Source of the DNA: Geopsychrobacter electrodiphilus DSM 16401
GTDB lineage: Bacteria; Desulfobacterota; Desulfuromonadia; Desulfuromonadales; Geopsychrobacteraceae
Assembly (NCBI RefSeq): GCF_000384395.1
Contig: NZ_ARWE01000001.1
Span: forward strand, 3,632,501-3,696,500
DNA: 64,000 nucleotides
Direction of reading: 5' to 3'
The notes under the pieces were generated by a model. It saw only the letters and a list, made by a program, of their open reading frames with translations. It searched no databases and was not told where the DNA came from. The translations under genes and the position numbers were made by a program. Shown here piece by piece: positions 26,150 through 35,270 of this stretch (position 1 is its first letter; each line of letters begins with the position of its first letter).

Positions 26150-26869
26150 CTATCGATTCGTTGCCAGACAGGCCTTAATTAACGCAGCCAGATCTGCAGG
26201 TCTAACTCCATCAAACCAGACCTCACCCTTGTCCAGTTTCAGTTCACCGTATGTCCCCTGCTCCCCCGGCTCGCGCCCGAGCAGCAGGAAAACCGCCCCG
26301 GGGAGATCGTCCCCATCACCCCTACCAGCCACCACATCCAGATCGGGCTGCGCCAGGTCACAGATCCCGGCCAGCACCGCCTGCTGATCGCTCCAGGCCA
26401 GCTCTTCGAGGGCAAAACGCAGACTCTCAAGACGGGTGTTATCCGCACGATTCAGCACCAGACTGGTACCGGTCAGACCGAAGCGCAGCGCTGCTTCACC
26501 GAGAAAGCTGTTCGGCAGGGTATAGGCGAACAGATTCGGGCTGGCGAGTTTTCCCCCTTCAGGGAGCATGGTCTTAAGGTAGGCGATATCCGTTGCCAGG
26601 CAGCCGTAGCGACTGGCGGCAATGATGCCGATAGGCCGTTTTTCCTGCCAATCTTCGGCACCGGCATCACGCAGACACATGGCCAGTGCAGCCAGCCCAA
26701 TGCGCGAAAAATCATCCAGTCGGCCGAAACGCCGGTCGACCTCGCTAAAAATCAGCTTGCGCGTCGGTATTTCGAGCTCTCCCGCCACCAGCGGTTGCTC
26801 AGTGGCAGCGCGCCCCATGCCCAATCCCGCCGGAGTCAACCAGCCGATGCCGTTGATCCAGGCGTTCAT
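26150..26869 (-). CDS. Ketosynthase-like N-terminal-domain protein, no catalytic Cys
   Basis: This 239-residue protein is about half the length of a ketosynthase and matches the KS-like N-terminal domain (ketoacyl-synt_2 type): INGIGWLTPAG at the start, then ASPNLFAYTLPNSFLGEAALRFG. Where a KS has its Cys, this reads SLVLNRADNTRLES, with no cysteine and no His motifs. Similar short proteins occur in aryl polyene clusters as probable structural partners of a KS. It overlaps the adjacent full-length KS by 4 bases, which suggests a second KS/partner pair in this operon. Confidence 0.78.
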   Translation of the reverse strand: MNAWINGIGWLTPAGLGMGRAATEQPLVAGELEIPTRKLIFSEVDRRFGRLDDFSRIGLAALAMCLRDAGAEDWQEKRPIGIIAASRYGCLATDIAYLKTMLPEGGKLASPNLFAYTLPNSFLGEAALRFGLTGTSLVLNRADNTRLESLRFALEELAWSDQQAVLAGICDLAQPDLDVVAGRGDGDDLPGAVFLLLGREPGEQGTYGELKLDKGEVWFDGVRPADLAALIKACLATNR

Positions 26870-27996
26870 TGTGCCCCCCGCTGCAGGATAACCGCGCTGT
26901 TAATCCCGCCGAAACCCGAGTTAGTGCAGAGCAGGTAGTCGCCGGATATGGACTGTGAGCTATTCATGACCCGGCCCCGGGTGGCTTCTTCAGGATCAAG
27001 ACAGCCACAGGTTGCGGGGATTGTTTGTTCCTGCAGCGCCCGTGCGGCGATGGCGATCTCAACGCCGCCGGCCGCGCCGAGGCAATGCCCCAGACTCCCT
27101 TTGACACCGTGCATCGGCGGCAAACTGTCGCCAAAGATTTCGCCGAAGGCGGTTAGCTCCATGGCGTCGTTATAGACGGTGCCGGTTCCGTGAGCGTTGA
27201 TCGCCGCGATCTGTTCGGCGGCGAGCGCGGCCTTACACAGCGCCAGACGACTGGCCCGGATCAGCCCGCTGCCATCACGCGCCGGGGCGGTGACATGATG
27301 GGCGTCGTTGGCGACCCCCCACCCGGCGACATATGCCAGCACTGTTTCTCCCGCGGTCCGGGCGCAAGCTTCACTCATCAACAACAGCGCCACTCCGGCC
27401 TCACCCAGGGTCAGGCCCTGACGCTGACGATCAAAGGGACGGCTCGGTTCAGGCGAGAGCGCCTGCAGTGCCGAGAACCCTGAGAAAACAAATTCACTCA
27501 AAATATCGGCGGAGTAGATCAACACCGCTTCGGCCTGCCCGGCGGCGATTTGGGCGGCCCCACGCGCCAGCGCAATGCTCGACGAGGCGCAGGCCGCGTT
27601 GATGTTGCTGCCGGGATCGGCCAGATCGAAACGCCGCGCGATCTTGGCCAGCAGCGGCTCGAACAGCACCCCACGCGGGAACAGGGTTCTCTGGCGGCCG
27701 ACAGTCTCTAATCGATCGATCTCCCCCTTTGTCGAAGCGACCAGCAGCCGACAACCGACAGGCAGCGGGCCCAGCTGAACGGCAACCCGTTCCAGCAGCG
27801 GATCGAGCCGCGACCCGCCTGGCGGAGCCTGCAGACCCGCGATAGCGCCGCCCAAACCGGAGAGGTAGTTGCCGCAGTCAAAATGCGTCAGCGGCGCAAT
27901 CCCGCTCTCCTCCCTCAGCAACCCCTGCCAGAGGCCGGCGAGGTTCTCCCCCAGCGCGGTGACCGGCACTGCGCGGGTCAGGACCACGCGACTCAA
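26866..27996 (-). CDS. Beta-ketoacyl-ACP synthase
   Basis: This 376-residue condensing enzyme has Cys136 (NINAACASSS), His269 (NAHGTGTVYND), and Lys299/His304 (VKGSLGHCLGAAG), so the full triad is present. It is somewhat shorter than FabF because the N-terminal region is compact. It is flanked by the Cys-less KS-like gene downstream and a hotdog thioesterase upstream, each with a 4-base overlap. It may form a heterodimer with the truncated partner, parallel to the KS/CLF pair at the operon's end. Confidence 0.9.
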   Translation of the reverse strand: MSRVVLTRAVPVTALGENLAGLWQGLLREESGIAPLTHFDCGNYLSGLGGAIAGLQAPPGGSRLDPLLERVAVQLGPLPVGCRLLVASTKGEIDRLETVGRQRTLFPRGVLFEPLLAKIARRFDLADPGSNINAACASSSIALARGAAQIAAGQAEAVLIYSADILSEFVFSGFSALQALSPEPSRPFDRQRQGLTLGEAGVALLLMSEACARTAGETVLAYVAGWGVANDAHHVTAPARDGSGLIRASRLALCKAALAAEQIAAINAHGTGTVYNDAMELTAFGEIFGDSLPPMHGVKGSLGHCLGAAGGVEIAIAARALQEQTIPATCGCLDPEEATRGRVMNSSQSISGDYLLCTNSGFGGINSAVILQRGAQ

Positions 27997-28454
27997 AACA
28001 GGGCCCCCGCCTGCCAGCGCTCACGAAAATCGGCATAAAAAGGGGGGGGCAGCATCAGCACCTGCTGCTGCTCGTCCATCAACAATTGCACCGAATAACC
28101 ACTGGTCGTGACTTCTCCGGCCGCGTTGCGCAGGATAAACTCATGGTTCAGCCTGGTCGCGTCGCTCCAGTGCAGAATCGCCTCGATACTGAAGGCTTCG
28201 CCGAAGCGCAGCGGCAGCTGGTAATCGACGAACAATTGCTTGATCGGTGCCAACACCCCCTGCTGGTAGAGATCCATGTACCCGAGGCCGTAGGTTTGCC
28301 CGAGCATCACCCGCGCGTCCTCGAAATAACTCGGATAGCGGCCATGCCAGACAATCGCGAGGGGGTCGACCTCTTCGAAGCGCACCACCCGCTCGACCGT
28401 ACAGCGCAGGGGCGGTGGCGCCCCCGCCTTCATCGGGAAATAAGGTTTCTTCAT
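27993..28454 (-). CDS. 4HBT/YbgC-family acyl thioesterase
   Basis: This 153-residue hotdog-fold protein has the signature VDPLAIVWHGRYPSYFEDAR (D30, H37, Y40, E45), closely following the D-x-x-G-x-V-H/N-x-x-Y-x-x-x-x-E pattern of 4-hydroxybenzoyl-CoA thioesterases. It would release acyl chains from ACP or CoA, or act as a proofreading thioesterase. The equivalent position in aryl polyene clusters also holds a 4HBT protein. It overlaps both neighbours by 4 bases. Confidence 0.85.
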   Translation of the reverse strand: MKKPYFPMKAGAPPPLRCTVERVVRFEEVDPLAIVWHGRYPSYFEDARVMLGQTYGLGYMDLYQQGVLAPIKQLFVDYQLPLRFGEAFSIEAILHWSDATRLNHEFILRNAAGEVTTSGYSVQLLMDEQQQVLMLPPPFYADFRERWQAGALF

Positions 28455-28831
28455 ACCGCGGCCTCCTTGCCCAGCAGCAGGGTGAAACTGGCGGCCAGTT
28501 CAGCGGCGACCATCAACCGGGTCACACAGCGCCACTGACCCTCACGCTCCTGACAATTGACGACCACCTCGATCAGTTCGCCGGGGCGCAATTGGCGGGT
28601 GAACTTGGCTCGTGTAAGCTCCTGAAACTGCAACGTCTCCCCGACAATCTGCTCAGCCAGCAGCTGCGCCAGCAGGGTCTGCAGAACCCCCGGCAGAATC
28701 GGATAGCCGGGAAAATGTCCGGCAAAGCCGAGAAAGTTTTCGGCAAAACAGAAGCTCTGTGCCCCGCTCGCGCCGGTCAATCGGGCCGGAGCCACAGCGG
28801 CTTCAACAAGTGCCTGACGCATGCGATTCAT
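28451..28831 (-). CDS. FabZ-like hotdog protein (ApeI type), acyl-ACP dehydratase-like
   Basis: This 126-residue single-hotdog protein has GHFPGYPILPGVLQ, the FabA/FabZ central motif with catalytic His39. The catalytic acid that normally follows (PGVLMIE in FabZ) is replaced: PGVL is followed by QTL, placing Leu53 where Glu is expected. ApeI-type dehydratases of aryl polyene clusters likewise have a PGV-x-Q form, so this is probably a family trait. It should dehydrate beta-hydroxyacyl-ACP, perhaps with another acid or a partner subunit. It overlaps the DUF3261 gene by 4 bases. Confidence 0.8.
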   Translation of the reverse strand: MNRMRQALVEAAVAPARLTGASGAQSFCFAENFLGFAGHFPGYPILPGVLQTLLAQLLAEQIVGETLQFQELTRAKFTRQLRPGELIEVVVNCQEREGQWRCVTRLMVAAELAASFTLLLGKEAAV

Positions 28832-29490
28832 AATTCCTGTTTCACCTCTTTTTGCCAGAGGGACAATTTGACCCGGTGTGTCTCATCGTTGAACAGAATC
28901 TCCTCGGGCAGGCGCGCACCGGCATAATCGCGATAGTCGTTGTAGATCACCTGCCATTCGCCGCTTTTCGCCTGCTGGCGGGTTTCACGCAGATCGCCGG
29001 AGCAATCAAAAATAAACTCCAGCTGGCCATCGCTAAGGCTCCGCCGCAGACCCTGGCTATTGCCCTGGGTCTGCAACAGATCGTTCGCCTCGGGCAACGG
29101 CTGCAGAAAGATCCGGCGTAAACTCTGGGCGACGCCCCGAGCCACGGCTTTGTGCTCTCTGATCTGGGGGATGGCGCGATGCAGCACTTCCCCCTGCTCT
29201 GTCACCTGCAGATCAAACAGCACCAGGCCCATTTCGTTCAACGCCAGCAGCCGCGCCTCTTTGTGTCGCAGGTCGAGGCGCAAGAACCCCTCAAGCGGAA
29301 TCTTCTTCGACCCGATCTCCAGCAGCGCAGCCTGGCGCAAGCGCCAGATATGGGGTTGCTGCCGCCAGTTACCGGCAATCAGTTGGGACCGAGACTGTGC
29401 GGCCCGGCAGTTTTCGGGCAGCTGCAGCGTGGAAAGCGTCGGTCCGCAGGCGCCAAGCGCCAGCAGCAGACAAATGGATAAAATACGCAA
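28828..29490 (-). CDS. DUF3261-like lipoprotein
   Basis: This 220-residue protein has a short signal peptide and lipobox (LLALGAC, Cys15), so it is a probable lipoprotein. The mature part has the layout of DUF3261 proteins that accompany MMPL exporters and LolA-like carriers in aryl polyene clusters. No catalytic motif is visible. It starts 3 bases after the MMPL gene's stop and overlaps the dehydratase gene by 4 bases. A role in moving the lipid product to the outer membrane is inferred from this conserved trio. Confidence 0.8.
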   Translation of the reverse strand: MRILSICLLLALGACGPTLSTLQLPENCRAAQSRSQLIAGNWRQQPHIWRLRQAALLEIGSKKIPLEGFLRLDLRHKEARLLALNEMGLVLFDLQVTEQGEVLHRAIPQIREHKAVARGVAQSLRRIFLQPLPEANDLLQTQGNSQGLRRSLSDGQLEFIFDCSGDLRETRQQAKSGEWQVIYNDYRDYAGARLPEEILFNDETHRVKLSLWQKEVKQEL

Positions 29491-29493
29491 GCC

Positions 29494-31869
29494 TCAGTTC
29501 CTCTTGACGCGCAGGGCCGGAATCACCAGCACCGCGGTCGGAACGGCGGCGCTGATCCCGAGCAGAACCGTCAGTCCGATAGAATGCAGCGCCGGGTGCT
29601 TGGCCAGGACCAGGGCACCGAAGCCCGCCAGGGTGGTCAAACCGGAAACCAGCACCGCACGGGACGAGGCCAGATCCTCCGGCTGTTGGCTATGACAGAC
29701 CATGAAGATCCCGTAATCAACCCCCAGACCGATAATCAGAATCGCCGCCGCCACATTAAACAGGTTCATCTCCAGCCCGAGCCAGCCCATGCCGCCGAAC
29801 ATCGCCAGCAGTCCGGTCATAACCGGCAGGAGCGCCAGCAGCACCTCCGGCAGGCGGCGAAACAGTAACAGCAGCAGCAGCAGCACGGCCAGACCGGCGA
29901 GCAGGATAAAGTGCTTGAAGTCGCTGGAGATCTCCTGACTGAGCTGACGCCCGAAGCGAGTCTGCGAAACCAGGGTCAACCCCGGCAACGCACTGAGCTC
30001 GGAGTCCAGACTGCTGATCAGCTCAGGGCGGTCGGGAATCAGGGTCAGCACCTGATAATAACCGCGCTCGTCCTGCAGCAACAGATTCTCCAGCAGCCCG
30101 CCGAGACCCCAGCGCTGCAGGGTCGGGACATCGAGCACGGCCTGCGGCTGGGCGAGGCGCGCAAAAAATGGCGCAAAAGCGTCCCCGGCAAAGCCGTAGT
30201 GCGCCCCCGCTTTCTGCACAAGGGCTTCTGTCGGCAGTCGCCGCTCCTGCCAGAAGCTCTCCCAATTCTGCAGATGTTGCTGCTGAGTCCGCGCCGAAGG
30301 GAACAGGGGAGCCAGGCTGACCGACTCCGTCTGCAGGCCTTTTTCTCCCAGCAGTTGCCAGAGGCGCTCATTGAGTTGCAGGGCGGTTTCCAGATCAGGC
30401 GCTTCGGCGAAAGCCAGGGCCCGACCGCGCATATTGCCCCAGACTTTGGCCAGCTGTTGTTCGTTCTGCTGCAATGCGGTGGGCAGATAGCTGAGCTGAC
30501 GAAGTTCGCCGTTGATCGACAGATGCCGAGCCTGCAGCGCACCGAGGCAGCACAGCCCCAGCCACAGGCTCAACACCGCCCAGCGCAACCAGGGTTTACG
30601 CAGATAGATATGTCGACGATAGGCCTTGCGACTCAGGGGATTCACCGGGCCACGGGCCACGATAAAGTGGGGCAAAAACAGCAGCGCCAGAAGCAGAGCC
30701 GCAAGAATCCCGGCAATCGCAAAGATCGCCAGCTGCCGCTGTCCGGGCAGTTCGGAGCGCAAGAGCGCGGCAAAAGCGGCCAGGGTGGTCAGAGCGCCGA
30801 AGATTACCGGCCGCGCTACCGCCCGCAGCAGTTCGGCGGGCTCCCCCTGCCCATAGCGCAGGGCAAAATAGACATGCAGGCCGAAGTCGATGGTGATGCC
30901 GAGGAGGACCGCGCCGAAACCGACCGTAATCCCCGAGAGACGCCCGTAACAGACTGATGCGACCAGCAGCGCCAGCGCCATACTGAAGAGTGGCAACAGG
31001 TAGACCGCCAGCGCCCGCCAGCTGCGGAGGAACACCAGAAACAGCACCAGAATGCCAAGTCCGGAGACCAGCAGGACCAGCCGCATGTCGTTCTTTATTG
31101 CATCGGCATTGGCCAGGGTATAGCCGTGCCCGCTGATCAGCGCAGCGCTGATCCCGACAGGGAGCTGCTGTCGAGCCTGACGAAACGTCTCAAGCAGTTC
31201 CCGCGCACCCGCCGCATCGGTAATCAACACCGGAGTATCTGCCAAAATCAGGCTGCTGCGGCCATCGGCGCTGAGAAAATGGCCTTCGACCAAACGCACC
31301 CCGGGGAGCGGATTGACATATCCAAGTTTGGCCAGAGCCAGACGCTGCAGGTTCAACGGATCTCTCTGGATCTGTTGTTTCAACGCCACGCCCTGCGGCT
31401 GCAGCAGTTGCGCCAAATCTTCAGCGATGCTGCGATCGATCTGCTCCGGCTGCAGCTGTTGGTCAATTTTCTGCAAATCCTGCGCATCAGCCAGCAGCGG
31501 CAAAAAATCCCCCAGCTCACGCAGCAGGGGCGAACTCCCCAGCTCACCCGGTCCACTTACGGGATGAATAAACAGATCCGGCGGGAGAGAATCACGGAGT
31601 TGATCGGTCGCTTTCATTAAATCGCTGACCGCAACCCCCGGCGCCGCGCGCAGATGAATGACCAGCTTGCGCGCAAAAGGAGCTTGCTGCAACAGATGAA
31701 AGTCATCGGCGACCCGCGAATCGCCGTCCGGCAGCATGGAGACGATACTCTCCTCGATCTTTAAATGGGCCAGATTCCAGCCACTGGCGAGGACCAGCAG
31801 CAGCAGAATCAACACCAGCCAGCCGCGTCGCTCGCGCATCAGGATGTAACAGGAGGCAATCAACTTCAT
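29494..31869 (-). CDS. MMPL/RND-family lipid exporter
   Basis: This 791-residue protein has two repeats, each with one N-terminal helix, a large periplasmic loop and a bundle of five helices. Conserved MMPL signatures are GITIDFGLHVYFALRYGQG in the first bundle and GLGVDYGIFMVCHSQQ in the second, with Asp residues placed for proton coupling. MMPL proteins export mycolic acids, hopanoids and aryl polyene lipids. The ATG overlaps the LolA-like gene's stop (ATGA), and DUF3261 follows at once, a typical envelope export set. Confidence 0.92.
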   Translation of the reverse strand: MKLIASCYILMRERRGWLVLILLLLVLASGWNLAHLKIEESIVSMLPDGDSRVADDFHLLQQAPFARKLVIHLRAAPGVAVSDLMKATDQLRDSLPPDLFIHPVSGPGELGSSPLLRELGDFLPLLADAQDLQKIDQQLQPEQIDRSIAEDLAQLLQPQGVALKQQIQRDPLNLQRLALAKLGYVNPLPGVRLVEGHFLSADGRSSLILADTPVLITDAAGARELLETFRQARQQLPVGISAALISGHGYTLANADAIKNDMRLVLLVSGLGILVLFLVFLRSWRALAVYLLPLFSMALALLVASVCYGRLSGITVGFGAVLLGITIDFGLHVYFALRYGQGEPAELLRAVARPVIFGALTTLAAFAALLRSELPGQRQLAIFAIAGILAALLLALLFLPHFIVARGPVNPLSRKAYRRHIYLRKPWLRWAVLSLWLGLCCLGALQARHLSINGELRQLSYLPTALQQNEQQLAKVWGNMRGRALAFAEAPDLETALQLNERLWQLLGEKGLQTESVSLAPLFPSARTQQQHLQNWESFWQERRLPTEALVQKAGAHYGFAGDAFAPFFARLAQPQAVLDVPTLQRWGLGGLLENLLLQDERGYYQVLTLIPDRPELISSLDSELSALPGLTLVSQTRFGRQLSQEISSDFKHFILLAGLAVLLLLLLLFRRLPEVLLALLPVMTGLLAMFGGMGWLGLEMNLFNVAAAILIIGLGVDYGIFMVCHSQQPEDLASSRAVLVSGLTTLAGFGALVLAKHPALHSIGLTVLLGISAAVPTAVLVIPALRVKRN

Positions 31870-32528
31870 TTAAATTCCGGGGCCTCAAAGGTCGCGACTG
31901 GCAGCGCCGTATTCAGCTGAACGTTAGTAAAACGCAGCAGGGTACTGTCCCCGCCCTGCTCCTTGAGCAACACCTCGGCAACATGGCTGCGATCCCCGGC
32001 AAACAGAATCTGCAGCTCCTCGATGAAACCTGCCTCCCCTTTATCAAGGGGGGTCAGACGCAACCTGACCGGCGACTCGGCCAACAGCTCCATGCGGTAA
32101 CGACTCTGCAGCCAGTCGAGATCAACCCGCGCCCAGGCCAGCAGCTGCCGGGCAATGATCCCCATGATCGGATCATTGGCCACCGAAAAGTCACTGCGCT
32201 CACGGCTGAGGCTGTTCCAGCGTTCCCCCTTGTCACCACGCAAGACAAAACCCGAGTCTATGGGGGTCAGCAGTTCCCAGCGCAACCGGTCCGGCTGTTG
32301 ATAGGCGAAGCGCCCTGCGGACACCAGCTTCTCGGAAAAAATTGCCAACTCTTTCTCCTGGATAAAATCACTCTTCAGGGAATGAGTCTGTCCTGCGGTA
32401 TCCTGCAGCTGCCGCAGCAGGGTGTGCAAGTCCGTGGTTTCGGCGGCACCGAGAGGTGCGGCGACCAGGAACAAAACCACCAGCAGGAGGTTCAAACAGC
32501 ATAATTTGCGCATTTTCAGTTGATCCAT
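31866..32528 (-). CDS. LolA-like outer-membrane lipid carrier
   Basis: This 220-residue protein has a signal peptide (cleavage near residue 30, VAAPLGAAE) and a LolA-type half-barrel pattern: LKSDFIQEKELAIFSEKL, SAGRFAYQQPDRLRWELL and a C-terminal LRFTNVQLN. Such proteins carry lipidated cargo across the periplasm. Here it is linked to an MMPL exporter rather than LolCDE, as in aryl polyene clusters. ATG 32528 overlaps the preceding gene by 13 bases. ATG 32513, five codons later, is an equally reasonable start. Confidence 0.85.
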   Translation of the reverse strand: MDQLKMRKLCCLNLLLVVLFLVAAPLGAAETTDLHTLLRQLQDTAGQTHSLKSDFIQEKELAIFSEKLVSAGRFAYQQPDRLRWELLTPIDSGFVLRGDKGERWNSLSRERSDFSVANDPIMGIIARQLLAWARVDLDWLQSRYRMELLAESPVRLRLTPLDKGEAGFIEELQILFAGDRSHVAEVLLKEQGGDSTLLRFTNVQLNTALPVATFEAPEFK

Positions 32529-32938
32529 ATCTTGATTTCACCCCGTGCGATCAGGGTTTTATCTGTCCAGATTTCACCGTCAGCGACGGCAAAACCATCC
32601 AGTTCGGCCAGAGTGCGGATGTGAATCTGCAGACAATCCCCGACCCTCGTGCTGTGTAAGCGGACGAGCTTCTTGATCCCGACCAGAAAACCCTGACGCA
32701 CCGGGAATCCGGCGCGCCGGTCAAGATAACCCCGGAGCGCGGCGAAGCTCTGAGCGATCAGTTCGATCAGGGCGACATCCTCAAGTTGACCCTGTTCATC
32801 GACCAGCGGACAGTCGGCACGCACCAGCGCCTCGACGACGCCGTTCTGGCCGTCAATCTCAAGTAAGCGCTCCACCAGCCGCATCGGCAAACGATGCGGC
32901 ACCAGGGCTTCGGCCGCCATCGGCAGGCTCAGGTTCAT
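32516..32938 (-). CDS. ApeP-type hotdog dehydratase-like protein
   Basis: This 140-residue protein begins LVPHRLPMRLVERLLEID, the HRxPM(R)L(V)DR pattern of beta-hydroxyacyl-ACP dehydratase-like hotdog proteins, with ELIAQSFAALRGY as the central helix. This is the ApeP-like family that pairs with ApeI to dehydrate intermediates in aryl polyene synthesis. ATG 32938 is chosen because GGAGAG lies six bases upstream. Longer in-frame starts at 32950 and 32974 lack a binding site. Confidence 0.8.
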   Translation of the reverse strand: MNLSLPMAAEALVPHRLPMRLVERLLEIDGQNGVVEALVRADCPLVDEQGQLEDVALIELIAQSFAALRGYLDRRAGFPVRQGFLVGIKKLVRLHSTRVGDCLQIHIRTLAELDGFAVADGEIWTDKTLIARGEIKIWIN

Positions 32939-32976
32939 CACTCTCTCCATTGGGGCGATAGCTTCAGCAGGCACCC

Positions 32977-33723
32977 TCAGCCGGGTGTGCCGCGCATCTC
33001 GTCCAGGGCAGCGGTCATGCGACCCTTCACCAGTTTACGCAGACGGCTGTGCCCCTCATCATCGTTGAAGGCGCGCGTATCAATCGGCTCCAGCGCGCGC
33101 AACCGGACCTGACAAGGACGAAACAGCTTGCGTCCGGGCGGCAGCAGCCGGTCGGTGCCATCGATGCACAGTGGGATCAGCGGCACCCCGGCGTTAATCG
33201 CGACCTTGAACCCGCCGGAGTAGAAACGCTGCAGTTGACCGTCGCGACTGCGATGTCCCTCTGGGAAGAACAGCACCGTCCCCCCGGCCGCAAAAGCGCT
33301 CTTACTGTTGCACAGGGTCTCATCCCAGCTGCTCCCCTCGACATCCAGATAGCGCGCCAGGCGCATGAAGCCGCTGTACCAGAACATGCGGAACGGCCAG
33401 GAGCGCACCGCGAATGTGATGTCATGCACCGGCAGCAGCGCCATGCAGTAGGTATCAAAAAACGACAGGTGATTCACCACGAACAGGCATGGAGTATCAG
33501 CCTTGATTAACGCCATCTGCTCGCGGCGGAAACGTACAAAGGGGCTCATCAGCAGCAACCAGCCGCGGCCATACAACCAGATAAACCAACGCGCCAGCTT
33601 GTCGGCCGGCTGACGCAGAAACAGCAGCCCCAGGCCGAAAGCAAAGGGGAAAGCCAGGATTCCGAGCAGGGTCCAGAGCAGCAGCGTGCCGTAACACCAG
33701 AGATTCATCAGCAGCAGTATCAC
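32977..33723 (-). CDS. PlsC-type 1-acylglycerol-3-phosphate acyltransferase
   Basis: This 248-residue membrane-associated protein has a long N-terminal hydrophobic segment (residues about 1-35) and the acyltransferase motifs NHLSFFDT (HX4D), FFPEGHRSRDG (block III) and VPLIPLCIDGTD (block IV). It transfers an acyl chain, usually to lysophosphatidate. In this operon it may place the cluster's unusual acyl chain into phospholipid, in contrast to the LpxL-like enzyme. The start is GTG 33723, supported by GAGG five bases upstream. Confidence 0.88.
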   Translation of the reverse strand: MILLLMNLWCYGTLLLWTLLGILAFPFAFGLGLLFLRQPADKLARWFIWLYGRGWLLLMSPFVRFRREQMALIKADTPCLFVVNHLSFFDTYCMALLPVHDITFAVRSWPFRMFWYSGFMRLARYLDVEGSSWDETLCNSKSAFAAGGTVLFFPEGHRSRDGQLQRFYSGGFKVAINAGVPLIPLCIDGTDRLLPPGRKLFRPCQVRLRALEPIDTRAFNDDEGHSRLRKLVKGRMTAALDEMRGTPG

Positions 33724-33787
33724 TCAAGTCCTCACTTGCATAGCGGATGATCCAGAATAAATCCCAGACTCGACCTGTTCCGATAGC

Positions 33788-34042
33788 TCAACCCTGTTCA
33801 GCAATTTTTTGCAGGACAAAGTTGTGGATATCACTAAGGGTGCGGATGGCCCGCACCGATTCTTCTTCGCGAATCTTGAACTTGAAGGCGCCTTCCAGAA
33901 CGATAACCATATCGACGGTGTCGAGGCTGTCCAGGCCCAGATCTGTATAGATATTAGCCTCGGGGGTCATAGCCTCCCGGTCGAGTTCGAATTCATCGGC
34001 CAGACTGGAATCGATCAGTTCAATCACGTCCGCTTCAGTCAT
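33788..34042 (-). CDS. Acyl carrier protein (second of two in the cluster)
   Basis: This 84-residue acidic carrier has the attachment motif TDLGLDSLDTVDM with the phosphopantetheine Ser in DSLD. It is closer to canonical AcpP than the first ACP of the cluster, with FKFKIREEESV after the motif. It overlaps the upstream KS gene by 8 bases. The two distinct ACPs imply two chain pools, for example priming versus elongation. A 64-base gap separates it from the PlsC gene downstream. Confidence 0.92.
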   Translation of the reverse strand: MTEADVIELIDSSLADEFELDREAMTPEANIYTDLGLDSLDTVDMVIVLEGAFKFKIREEESVRAIRTLSDIHNFVLQKIAEQG

Positions 34043-35270
34043 ACATGCTGCTCCTCATGATCAGGGTGCAATTTATGCCCCCCATGGCAAAATTATTTTT
34101 CAATACAATTTTCGGTGTTGTCTGCTGGTTCTGCTGAAGATGCCAGAGGCCACAACACTGCTCATCAACCTCGTCGAGATTGCGCGTCCGGATCAGTTCA
34201 CCCTGACGCATCATACCGATGCAGGCCGCCAGTTCAATCGAACCACTGGCCGCCATTGTGTGGCCCAGATGCCCTTTAAGGCTGCTGACCGGCACCCGAT
34301 CGGCGACCAGACGCCGGATCGCCTCGGCCTCGGCGACATCCCCCTGCAGGGTTCCGGTGGCGTGGGCGTTGATGTAATCGAGATCGCTGCTAGCCAGCCC
34401 GGCATCTTCCAGGGCAAGACGCATGCAGTCGTACATTGCTCCGGCATCGGGATTGGCGATACTCGAGGTGTCCGAGGTGGTCGCGAAACCGATGATCTCG
34501 GCCAGCACCCTTGCCCCGCGCGCTGCGGCAACACTGCGTTTTTCGAGCAGCAGGATGCCGCTCCCCTCACCACACACCAGACCATCACGGGCGCGATCGA
34601 AGGGACGAGGTGCGGCGTCCGGTTGCTGATTGTAGGCGGTCGAGGCAGCATGCATCACATCGAAGGTCGCCACCGTCAGGGGGTGAAACTCGTCGGCGCC
34701 ACCGCAGAGGATGGCATCCTGGCGGCCGAAGGCGATCTGTTCATAGGCATAACCTAGCGCCTGACAGCTGGTGGCACAGGCCGCCGAAGGAGCCATGACC
34801 CGGCCGGTAATCCCCAGCGACTGGGCGACATTTGCCGCGCAGGAGTGCCCCATGATCTGAAAGAACAGGCCGGACTTCATCCGTTCAAGACTGTGATCGC
34901 GGAAATAGTCGGCGAAAAACGCCTCGCTGGTTTCGGTACTCCCCAGGGTTGAACCGATCATCACCCCGGTGCGCCCGCTGGCCAGCAGCGCCTCCGGATA
35001 AGCAGCCATCGCCAGCGCCTGCTGACTGGCCAGATAGGCGTAGACCGACATATTTGACATGGAACGCCGGATTTTGCGGGGGATATTTTTAGGCTCGACC
35101 CCCTCAACTCGTGCGGCCAGGCGCGAGCGCAAGCCGCCGATATGGTCTAGCTCGGGTACGATTTTGACCCCTGATTCCCCGACGTACAGAGCTGCCATCA
35201 ACGCGTCAAAGGTGTGCCCGAGGGGGGAGATAATCCCGATTCCAGTCACAACCACAGATTCTAACGCCAT
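34035..35270 (-). CDS. Beta-ketoacyl-ACP synthase II-like (FabF-like)
   Basis: This 411-residue ketosynthase has Cys165 in APSAACATSC, His in NAHATGTLQGD and Lys/His in LKGHLGHTMAASG, so it should be active. The N-terminal VVVTGIGIISPLG and overall length are those of FabF. It overlaps the ACP gene downstream by 8 bases and the desaturase-like gene upstream by 10 bases. It is distinct in sequence from the other three KS proteins, which suggests separate chain-length or branching roles. Confidence 0.92.
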   Translation of the reverse strand: MALESVVVTGIGIISPLGHTFDALMAALYVGESGVKIVPELDHIGGLRSRLAARVEGVEPKNIPRKIRRSMSNMSVYAYLASQQALAMAAYPEALLASGRTGVMIGSTLGSTETSEAFFADYFRDHSLERMKSGLFFQIMGHSCAANVAQSLGITGRVMAPSAACATSCQALGYAYEQIAFGRQDAILCGGADEFHPLTVATFDVMHAASTAYNQQPDAAPRPFDRARDGLVCGEGSGILLLEKRSVAAARGARVLAEIIGFATTSDTSSIANPDAGAMYDCMRLALEDAGLASSDLDYINAHATGTLQGDVAEAEAIRRLVADRVPVSSLKGHLGHTMAASGSIELAACIGMMRQGELIRTRNLDEVDEQCCGLWHLQQNQQTTPKIVLKNNFAMGGINCTLIMRSSMYD

